A stretch of DNA of 6,605 bases from Porphyromonadaceae bacterium (lineage in GTDB: Bacteria > Bacteroidota > Bacteroidia > Bacteroidales > UBA11471): positions 1-6,605 of the forward strand of contig JAJQIP010000045.1 in NCBI GenBank assembly GCA_021199145.1, read 5' to 3'. The position numbers and the translations under genes are program-made. Of the stretch, positions 1 through 5,915 are shown piece after piece. The notes beneath the pieces are model-generated. The model worked only from the letters and a program-made list of their open reading frames with translations, was not told the DNA's origin and did no database searches. Each line of letters begins with the position of its first letter. Within the stretch, counting starts at the first letter, position 1.

Positions 1-984
1 GTAGATATCAGAGAGCTTAACGAGTTGATTGCGAGTAAAAGCTCGTTTGTGAACATGATTACTATGGGTATGGACCGTGTCATTGTGGGTCAGAAGCATC
101 TGGTTGATTCGTTGATGATAGGTCTCCTCTCCAATGGCCATATTCTGCTCGAAGGAGTACCAGGGTTGGCCAAGACACTTGCCATCAAGACTTTGGCTTC
201 CCTTATTGATGCCAAGTATAGCCGTATACAGTTTACCCCTGATTTGCTCCCGGCCGATGTGGTGGGAACGATGGTATATAGTCAGGCCAAAGAACAGTTT
301 CAGGTAAAAAAAGGTCCTATTTTCGCCAATTTTGTCCTTGCCGATGAAATAAACCGTGCTCCGGCTAAAGTGCAGAGCGCCTTGCTTGAGGCCATGCAGG
401 AGAGACAGGTGACCATCGGTGAGACTACTTATAAACTCGATGCTCCTTTCCTTGTCATGGCCACGCAGAACCCGATTGAACAAGAGGGAACCTATCCGTT
501 ACCTGAAGCGCAGGTAGACCGTTTCCTGTTGAAGGTCATCATCAGTTATCCGAAAAAAGAGGAGGAGAAGCTCATTATTCGCCAAAACATAACGGGAGCC
601 TATGCCGAGACTACCCCGGTATTGAAAACAGAAGACATTCTCGATGCCCGTAAAGTCGTGCAACAGGTCTATATTGATGAGAAAATCGAGCGGTATATCG
701 TGGATATCGTTTTTGCCACCCGTTATCCGGAAGATCATGGCTTGAGCGATATGAAGGCTATGATTGCTTTCGGAGCGTCACCTCGTGCCTCGATAAACCT
801 GGCTTTGGCCGCTCGGTCGTATGCCTTCCTCAAACAGCGGGGATATGTGGTACCGGAAGATGTGCGTGCCGTATGCCACGATGTGATGCGTCACCGTATA
901 GGCCTTACGTATGAGGCGGAGGCCAATAACATCACCTCTGAGGATATTATCAGTGAAATACTCAACAAGGTGGAAGTACCTTAG
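1..984 (+). CDS. moxR: MoxR-family AAA+ ATPase, 5' partial
   Basis: Cytosolic AAA+ ATPase of the MoxR family, thought to act as a chaperone that remodels or activates vWA-domain partners. The frame is open to base 1, so the true start lies upstream; 327 residues are visible and family members are usually about 330, so only a few residues are missing. A TTG at 25 is in frame, but the eight codons before it read as normal MoxR N-terminus, so it is not the start. Numbering codons from base 1: Walker A GVPGLAKT at residues 52-59, Walker B ending in D115-E116, sensor-1 Asn157 in ATQNP, putative arginine finger Arg174 in VDRF, and sensor-2 Arg262 in GASPRAS. All key ATPase residues are present, so it should be active. 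It is followed after 33 bp by its usual DUF58 partner, in the same reading frame. Confidence 0.95.
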   Translation, partial: VDIRELNELIASKSSFVNMITMGMDRVIVGQKHLVDSLMIGLLSNGHILLEGVPGLAKTLAIKTLASLIDAKYSRIQFTPDLLPADVVGTMVYSQAKEQFQVKKGPIFANFVLADEINRAPAKVQSALLEAMQERQVTIGETTYKLDAPFLVMATQNPIEQEGTYPLPEAQVDRFLLKVIISYPKKEEEKLIIRQNITGAYAETTPVLKTEDILDARKVVQQVYIDEKIERYIVDIVFATRYPEDHGLSDMKAMIAFGASPRASINLALAARSYAFLKQRGYVVPEDVRAVCHDVMRHRIGLTYEAEANNITSEDIISEILNKVEVP

Positions 985-1017
985 TCGTTCTTCCTCTTCT
1001 CTTGTAACGAGCGTGTC

Positions 1018-1887
1018 ATGGATACAACCGAGTTGCTGAAAAAGGTTCGCCGTATTGAGATAAAGACACGGGGACTTTCGCGGAACATATTTGCCGGACA
1101 ATACCATTCGGCCTTTAAGGGGCATGGTATGGCCTTCTCGGAGGTGCGTGAGTACCAGTTCGGCGATGATGTGCGGGACATAGACTGGAACGTGACCGCC
1201 CGTCAGCAACGTCCATATATCAAAGTCTTTGAAGAGGAACGTGAAATGACGGTCATGTTACTGGTTGATGTGTCGGCCAGTCGCAATTTCGGCGCCGTAG
1301 GGGAGATGAAAAAGGAGATTATCACCGAGATTGCTGCGACACTGGCATTTTCAACCATACAGAACAACGATAAGATAGGCGTTATTTTCTTCTCAGACCG
1401 AATCGAGAAGTTCATTCCCCCGCAAAAAGGGAGGAAGCATGTGCTTTACATTATCCGGGAGTTGATTGACTTCACCCCTTCGCAGACGGGTACCGATATT
1501 TCCCAAGTATTACGCTATTTGACCAACGCCATAAAAAAGCGGTGCACGACCTTTTTCATCTCCGATTTTATAACTCCGGAGAATTTCTCCCAAGCCATGA
1601 CTATTGCCAATCATACGCATGATGTCGTGGCCATACAGGTCTATGACAAGCGTGAGGCGGAATTGCCCTCGGTGGGACTTATCAAGTTGCTCGATGCCGA
1701 ACGGGGCAAGAGAATATGGGTCGATACCTCTTCCCGGCGGGTTCGGGCGAATTATGCCGCCTGGTGGAACAAGCGTCAGGCGGAGATGGAAGATTATTTG
1801 AAGAAGAGTCGGGTAGACATGGTCTCTATCGCTACGGATGAAGATTATGTCGTAGCGTTGATGAATCTGTTTAAACGCCGTTCATAG
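1018..1887 (+). CDS. DUF58 family protein with vWA-like fold
   Basis: DUF58 protein of 289 residues, normally encoded directly after MoxR and a likely partner of that ATPase; its biochemical role is unknown. The family's signature region is clear: GMAFSEVREYQFGDD at 37-51, followed by VRDIDWNVTAR at 52-62. The C-terminal part is a vWA-like domain with metal-site residues DVSAS at 84-88, Thr159 in TGTD, and Asp183 in ISDF. There is no signal peptide or membrane segment, so it is probably cytosolic. The start is well fixed: the same frame carries the moxR stop at 982-984, and none of the 11 codons between that stop and ATG 1018 is a usable start codon. No clear Shine-Dalgarno sequence precedes it. 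The next gene starts 19 bp after its stop. Confidence 0.93.
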   Translation: MDTTELLKKVRRIEIKTRGLSRNIFAGQYHSAFKGHGMAFSEVREYQFGDDVRDIDWNVTARQQRPYIKVFEEEREMTVMLLVDVSASRNFGAVGEMKKEIITEIAATLAFSTIQNNDKIGVIFFSDRIEKFIPPQKGRKHVLYIIRELIDFTPSQTGTDISQVLRYLTNAIKKRCTTFFISDFITPENFSQAMTIANHTHDVVAIQVYDKREAELPSVGLIKLLDAERGKRIWVDTSSRRVRANYAAWWNKRQAEMEDYLKKSRVDMVSIATDEDYVVALMNLFKRRS

Positions 1888-1891
1888 GTTC

Positions 1892-1905
1892 GAAAAGGAA
1901 GAGAA
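1892..1905 (+). promoter_or_regulatory. Purine-rich ribosome binding site of the third gene
   Basis: The tract GAAAAGGAAGAGAA lies directly before ATG 1907 and contains AAGGA about 7 bases from the start codon. It is the best Shine-Dalgarno-like match in the window and supports ATG 1907 as the start. The other junctions rely on overlap or on weak A-rich leaders, as is common in Bacteroidota. Confidence 0.6.
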
Positions 1906-1906
1906 T

Positions 1907-3028
1907 ATGGGTGTAAAAAAATATAATCGATGCGTTTTTGCCCTGCTGTTGGCGACAATGGTTTTCCCTTTGTCTTCGATGCGGGTTTCCGCCGCCGATG
2001 TGTCGGTGCATGCCTCCATTGACTCGTTAGCGTTGTGGATGGGTGAACAGACCAGGGTTCGCCTTCGGGTAGCGCAGGACGAAGGGGAGAAGGTATGGCT
2101 TTTGCCGACCTTTTCCGATACGTTGGTAACCGGCATCGAGATACTCGAAGTGTCCCGTCCCGACACGGTGAAGTTGGGGTATGACCGTTTGCAGATTGAC
2201 CGTAGCCTATTGATAACCTCGTTCGATTCAGGATTCTTTTATATTCCCCCTTTCCGCTATCTTGTCGGAGACGACACCTTGAGTACGGAGGCTCTCAGCT
2301 TGAAAATCCTGCCGATGGAGGTAGATTTGGAGCAATCGATTGTCGATATCAAGAATGTACGAGCGCCCTCTTCAGCGTGGTGGCTTCTCTTGTGGGACAA
2401 TATGCCTTTGTGGGGTTGGATAGTTCTGATTGTCCTGATTTTGATAGCTGTGGGAATCGTTCTGTATATCCTTTACAAGAAACGGTTCTCTCATCCTGCC
2501 GAGCCGGTGGCTCCTGAAGACCTTTTGCCGCCTCACGAAAAAGCCCTTTTGGCCCTTTCGCAGCTTCGGGACAAGAAGTTGTGGCAGGAGGGACGGGAGA
2601 AGGAGTATTATACTCATTTGACCGATATTTTGCGGGAATATCTGTTAGGACGGTTCGGCATTCAGGCCATGGAGATGACCTCATCTCAGATATTGGCCAT
2701 TTTGCGCTCTCATGCAGAGGCGAAACTCATGAACAGGCAGATGAAAGAGATTCTTGAAATGGCTGATTTCGTGAAGTTTGCCAAGATGCGTCCCGCCCCC
2801 GATGACAATGAAGCCGCCATGCGTAACGCCATTACTTTTGTCGAGGAGACGCGCCCCGAAGAGAAACCCGAAGAAAAGGAGGGAGAGAAGGGAGGAACTG
2901 CAGCGGAGGATACAAGTGGAAAAGAGACTCAGTCGGCCGCCCCTGAAGAGAAGAAAGAAGCATCAGCAGACGATACCTCTGAGAGTGATTGGGAAAAATA
3001 TGGATTTTCAAATAAGCATCGGTTATGA
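1907..3028 (+). CDS. Bat-operon single-pass membrane protein with DUF4381-like C-terminal module
   Basis: A 373-residue protein at the third position of the operon; function unknown. Residues 1-30 form a signal peptide (KK at 4-5, hydrophobic core 10-22, VSAA before D31). Residues 31-165 are a predicted periplasmic beta-rich region that resembles BatD-type domains in style. One membrane helix spans about 169-190, followed by KK at 191-192, so residues 191-373 should be cytosolic. The soluble part from about 205 to 312 is helical (ALLALSQL, LTDILREYL, ADFVKFAK). The order WW, membrane helix, ALxxL, LREYL resembles DUF4381, which holds this position in related proteobacterial operons; this is recognition by eye. 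Residues 313-373 are a Glu/Lys-rich, probably disordered tail. The stop overlaps the batA start as ATGA. If the signal peptide is not cleaved, the protein would span the membrane twice. Confidence 0.85.
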   Translation: MGVKKYNRCVFALLLATMVFPLSSMRVSAADVSVHASIDSLALWMGEQTRVRLRVAQDEGEKVWLLPTFSDTLVTGIEILEVSRPDTVKLGYDRLQIDRSLLITSFDSGFFYIPPFRYLVGDDTLSTEALSLKILPMEVDLEQSIVDIKNVRAPSSAWWLLLWDNMPLWGWIVLIVLILIAVGIVLYILYKKRFSHPAEPVAPEDLLPPHEKALLALSQLRDKKLWQEGREKEYYTHLTDILREYLLGRFGIQAMEMTSSQILAILRSHAEAKLMNRQMKEILEMADFVKFAKMRPAPDDNEAAMRNAITFVEETRPEEKPEEKEGEKGGTAAEDTSGKETQSAAPEEKKEASADDTSESDWEKYGFSNKHRL

Positions 3029-4008
3029 GTTTTGATCATCCTTCCTATTTGTGGCTTTTTCTGCTGTTTATACCAGCGGTGGCGTGGTATATCTATAAGT
3101 ATAAGAAGGCGACGGCTTCTTTGCAGATTTCCTCGACCTATGCGTTTGACCGTATGGGGGAGAGTTACAAGAAATATTTGCGCCATCTGCTTTTCTTGTT
3201 GCGGTTAGGGACCATCAGCTGTCTGATTGTCGTCTTGGCCCGTCCGCAGTCGACCGACTATTGGAGTTCGCAATCGACCGAAGGTATAGATATTGTCCTG
3301 TCACTGGATATTTCCTCCTCCATGTTGGCATGCGATTTCGAACCGAATCGTATCGATGCGGCGAAAAGTGTGGCCGCCCAGTTTGTCTCGGGACGTCCTA
3401 CCGATAACATCGGACTAGTCATTTTTGCCGGTGAGAGTTTTACGCTTTGTCCCATGACAACCGACCGTACGGTGCTTTTGAATATGATTAACGAGGTGGC
3501 CTGCGGAATGCTTGAAGACCGTACGGCCATCGGTGACGGGTTGGCCACGGCCGTCAGTCGTATAAAGGACTCTTCCGCCAAGTCGAAGGTCATTATTCTC
3601 TTGACCGATGGGGTCAACAATACCGGTAGCATTTCACCGGAGACTGCCGCTCAAATTGCCAAGACATTCGGTGTGCGGGTCTATACAGTGGGGATAGGGA
3701 CGATGGGCGAGGCCCCTTATCCGGTGCAGACCCCTTATGGCATCACCTATCAGAAGATGCCTGTTGAGATAGATGAGGCCGTGTTGCAAAAGATTGCCGA
3801 TATGACGGGCGGGAAGTATTATCGGGCCACCAATAAAGATGTCTTGAAGAATATCTTCTCCGAAATTGACAAACTCGAAAAGAGCAAGATGATTGTCAAG
3901 GAATTCAGCAATAAGGAGGAGTTGTATTTCCCATGGGGTATGGCTGCCCTCATCTTGCTGTTTGTCGAGATGTTCTTGCGGCGTACCCTGTTCCGGAATA
4001 TCCCTTAA
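3025..4008 (+). CDS. batA: BatA, membrane-anchored vWA domain protein
   Basis: BatA of 327 residues, an inner-membrane vWA protein of the Bat system. Membrane helices are predicted at about 7-23, 54-72 and 304-319. Basic residues cluster between the first two helices (KYKK, YKKYLRH) and after the last (RRTLFR), which places the vWA domain between helices 2 and 3 in the periplasm. The metal site is complete by motif: DISSS at 95-99, Thr167 in DRTAIGDG, and Asp195-Gly196 in LLTDG. LARPQS just after helix 2 is a landmark shared with BatB. Three cysteines (103, 142, 160) sit in the vWA domain. ATG 3025 overlaps the previous stop by four bases, suggesting coupled translation, and batB follows after 13 bp. 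BatA and BatB are paralogues; this one is assigned as BatA by order and by the FDHPSYLW N-terminus. Confidence 0.93.
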   Translation: MSFDHPSYLWLFLLFIPAVAWYIYKYKKATASLQISSTYAFDRMGESYKKYLRHLLFLLRLGTISCLIVVLARPQSTDYWSSQSTEGIDIVLSLDISSSMLACDFEPNRIDAAKSVAAQFVSGRPTDNIGLVIFAGESFTLCPMTTDRTVLLNMINEVACGMLEDRTAIGDGLATAVSRIKDSSAKSKVIILLTDGVNNTGSISPETAAQIAKTFGVRVYTVGIGTMGEAPYPVQTPYGITYQKMPVEIDEAVLQKIADMTGGKYYRATNKDVLKNIFSEIDKLEKSKMIVKEFSNKEELYFPWGMAALILLFVEMFLRRTLFRNIP

Positions 4009-4021
4009 AATAGTTGTGACC

Positions 4022-5044
4022 ATGTTCCGATTTGCCAATCCTGAATATCTCTATTTGTTGCTGCTCCTGCCTTTGGTGTGGCTGCTTCATTTCTATGGTC
4101 AGTGGCGTAAACGTCGTAACCTGGCGCGTTTGGGTCGGGCCGATATTTTGGAACCGCTCATGCCGGACGTTTCCCGATACAAACCCGGAGTGAAATTCTT
4201 CCTCCAGCAACTGGCATTATTGGTTCTGGTCTTTTTGGTAGCCCGTCCGCAGATGGGGGCCAAACTGGAGACGGTCAAGCGGCAGGGGGTAGAGATTATG
4301 GTTGCCGTAGATGTTTCCAATTCGATGTTGGCGCAAGATGTGGCTCCGTCACGCCTTGAAAACGCCAAACGGATTTTGTCGAAGCTCCTCGATGAATTAA
4401 ACGATGACAAGGTAGGGCTTATCGTCTTTGCGGGAGATGCCTATGTGCAGTTGCCCATCACAACCGACTTCATATCAGCGAAGATGTTCCTCTCCAATAT
4501 CTCTCCGGCGATGGTCCCTTCGCAGGGAACGGTTATCGGACAGGCTATCCGGATGGCGATGAATTCGTTCACTCCCGATAAGAGTGCCGATAAAGCGATT
4601 ATCGTGCTTACCGATGTTGAAAATCATGAAGGGGATGCCGTGGCCATGGCCAAGGAAGCGGCCCAAAAGGGAATCAAGATAGATGTTGTCGGAGTCGGTT
4701 CCTCCAAAGGAGCACCCATACCGATGGGAAACAACGGAGACTTTCTCAAGGATCGGGACGGAAATGTCGTTATCACCAAGTTGGACGAACAGATGGGGCA
4801 GGAGATAGCCCGTGCCGGAGAGGGTATCTATGTGACCGCCGACAATACCAACGGCGCTTTGCGGGCGGTATTGGCCGAAGTGCGGAAAATGAAGAAATCG
4901 GATGTCGAGAGCAAAGTCTACTCCGCCTATGACGAACAGTTCCCCGTTTTGGCATGGATTGCCCTCGTCCTGCTTTTGCTCGATATTTTCGTGCTTGACA
5001 CGAAAAACGAACTGATGAAGAGAATCAATTTCTTTGACAAATGA
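4022..5044 (+). CDS. batB: BatB, membrane-anchored vWA domain protein
   Basis: BatB of 340 residues, a paralogue of BatA with the same plan: helices at about 8-25, 59-76 and 307-327, with a vWA domain between helices 2 and 3 facing the periplasm. Basic residues after helix 1 (QWRKRRNLARLGR) support this topology. Metal-site residues are DVSNS at 97-101, Thr170 in SQGTVIG, and Asp198 in VLTDVENHEG, where the usual Gly after Asp is replaced by Val199. ATG 4022 is chosen because MFRFANPEYLYLL is the typical BatB beginning. The frame extends back to a TTG at 3893, but that would overlap batA by 116 bp and give a Cys/Ser-rich leader unlike BatB. GTG 4016 is a minor alternative start. The protein has no cysteine. 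Its stop overlaps the batC start (ATGA at 5041). Confidence 0.93.
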   Translation: MFRFANPEYLYLLLLLPLVWLLHFYGQWRKRRNLARLGRADILEPLMPDVSRYKPGVKFFLQQLALLVLVFLVARPQMGAKLETVKRQGVEIMVAVDVSNSMLAQDVAPSRLENAKRILSKLLDELNDDKVGLIVFAGDAYVQLPITTDFISAKMFLSNISPAMVPSQGTVIGQAIRMAMNSFTPDKSADKAIIVLTDVENHEGDAVAMAKEAAQKGIKIDVVGVGSSKGAPIPMGNNGDFLKDRDGNVVITKLDEQMGQEIARAGEGIYVTADNTNGALRAVLAEVRKMKKSDVESKVYSAYDEQFPVLAWIALVLLLLDIFVLDTKNELMKRINFFDK

Positions 5045-5868
5045 AATCGGGTATTATGAAAAGAATCTATCCTGTTATACTCGTTATTGCCTTGGCGGGT
5101 GGAATGTTTTCCCCCGTCGTGGCGGTGGCGCAGAAAGTCGATTCCAAGACTGAGCGCCGTATGTTGCGGGAGGGAAATAAATCCTATAAAAAAGAGCAGT
5201 ATACCCAGGCGGAGATTGATTACCGGCGTTCGCTCGATGCCTCCCCCTCATCCCCTATGGCGACCTACAATATCGGGAACACCCTTTTCCGTCAAGAGAA
5301 GTACGATGAAGCCGCCCGCCAATATTCCCAGTTGGTCGAGAAAGAGCTTCCCAGTGATGACAAGGTGAAAGCCTCTGAAAATTGGTATAATTTGGGCAAC
5401 TCCCTTTTCATGCAAGAGAAGTATGGCGAGAGTGTCGAAGCCTATAAAAATGCGTTACGGCGTAATCCAGACGACCATGAAGCCCGCTACAATCTGCGTT
5501 TGGCCCAACTGAAACAGCAGGAGCAGCAACAAAACCAAGAGAATCAGCAGAATCAACAGCAAAACCAGCAGAACCAACAGCAGAATCAGGACAAGAACAA
5601 GAATCAGCAGGACAATCAAGATAAAGACCAGAATCAAGATAACCAGCAACAGCAACAACAGCAGCAAGACCAACAGAATCAGCAAAATCCTGACCGTCAA
5701 GAAAATCAGTCCGCTGATAACGGACAACCGCAGCAGGGAAACATATCCCCTGAAAACGCACAGCAGATACTTGACGCTTTGCAGCAAGACGAAAAGGCTG
5801 TCCAAGAGAAGGTGCAGAAGAACCTGAACGAACAGCGGAAGAGACACAAGACGGATAAAGAGTGGTAA
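5041..5868 (+). CDS. batC: BatC, exported TPR protein with Q/N-rich region
   Basis: BatC of 275 residues, a tetratricopeptide protein of the Bat system, probably a periplasmic scaffold for other Bat components. A signal peptide covers roughly residues 1-30 (hydrophobic core 11-28, AVA before Q31); there is no lipobox. TPR-like units lie at about 40-73, 74-107 and 112-145, with recognisable NLGNSLFMQEKYGESVEAY at 117-135. Residues 159-234 are Q/N/D-rich low complexity. The last 41 residues return to a conserved-looking charged helix (SPENAQQILDALQQDEKA at 236-253). ATG 5041 overlaps the batB stop as ATGA. An in-frame ATG at 5056 would begin MKRIYPVIL, a more typical signal peptide start, so the first five residues are uncertain. 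batD follows after 47 bp. Confidence 0.9.
   Translation: MKSGIMKRIYPVILVIALAGGMFSPVVAVAQKVDSKTERRMLREGNKSYKKEQYTQAEIDYRRSLDASPSSPMATYNIGNTLFRQEKYDEAARQYSQLVEKELPSDDKVKASENWYNLGNSLFMQEKYGESVEAYKNALRRNPDDHEARYNLRLAQLKQQEQQQNQENQQNQQQNQQNQQQNQDKNKNQQDNQDKDQNQDNQQQQQQQQDQQNQQNPDRQENQSADNGQPQQGNISPENAQQILDALQQDEKAVQEKVQKNLNEQRKRHKTDKEW
5515..5742 (+). repeat. CAG/CAA/AAT-rich low-complexity tract inside batC
   Basis: This stretch encodes BatC residues 159-234, mostly Gln, Asn and Asp. It includes a run of eight Gln codons at 5644-5667 made of mixed CAG and CAA, and imperfect repeats of the type CAGAATCAGCAG. Codon mixing lowers slippage compared with a pure triplet repeat, but length changes in multiples of three between strains are plausible. 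On the opposite strand the same bases give CTG/TTG and hence a false leucine-rich open frame. Confidence 0.85.
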
Positions 5869-5901
5869 TGCATGGCTTTTGTAGAGGTTTTCTGTTTCTA
5901 T

Positions 5902-5915
5902 AAAGAGATGAAGAG
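5902..5915 (+). promoter_or_regulatory. Purine-rich leader and likely ribosome binding site of batD
   Basis: The tract AAAGAGATGAAGAG lies directly before the tandem ATG ATG at 5916-5921. It is purine-rich but lacks a strong GGAGG. A TAA at 5901-5903 in the batD frame limits the start to this spot, so the leader and the start support each other. Confidence 0.5.

Noticed and set aside
985..1010. Possible hairpin terminator between moxR and the DUF58 gene
   Set aside because: The stem is only 5 bp with a 16-base loop and no U-run follows, so it is not a credible intrinsic terminator.
778..1209. 143-codon minus-strand frame across the moxR/DUF58 junction
   Set aside because: It is antisense to two well-supported conserved genes and has no recognisable domain.
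2778..3035. 85-codon plus-strand frame at the end of the third gene
   Set aside because: It is an out-of-frame reading of the Glu/Lys-rich tail (GAA/GAG/AAG codons giving Arg/Lys) and has no ribosome site.
3893..4021. Upstream extension of batB from a TTG
   Set aside because: It would overlap batA by 116 bp, gives a leader unlike any BatB, and ATG 4022 yields the typical N-terminus.
5455..5847. Minus-strand frame with a very leucine-rich, membrane-like translation opposite batC
   Set aside because: CAG and CAA codons of the Q-rich tract read as CTG and TTG on the other strand, so the leucine richness is an artefact. It lies fully within a clear plus-strand gene and has no homologue I recognise.
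5869..5915. Possible promoter in the batC-batD gap
   Set aside because: I see no TAnnTTTG-type Bacteroidota -7 element and no paired -33 TTTG at suitable spacing, so an operon-internal promoter is not supported.
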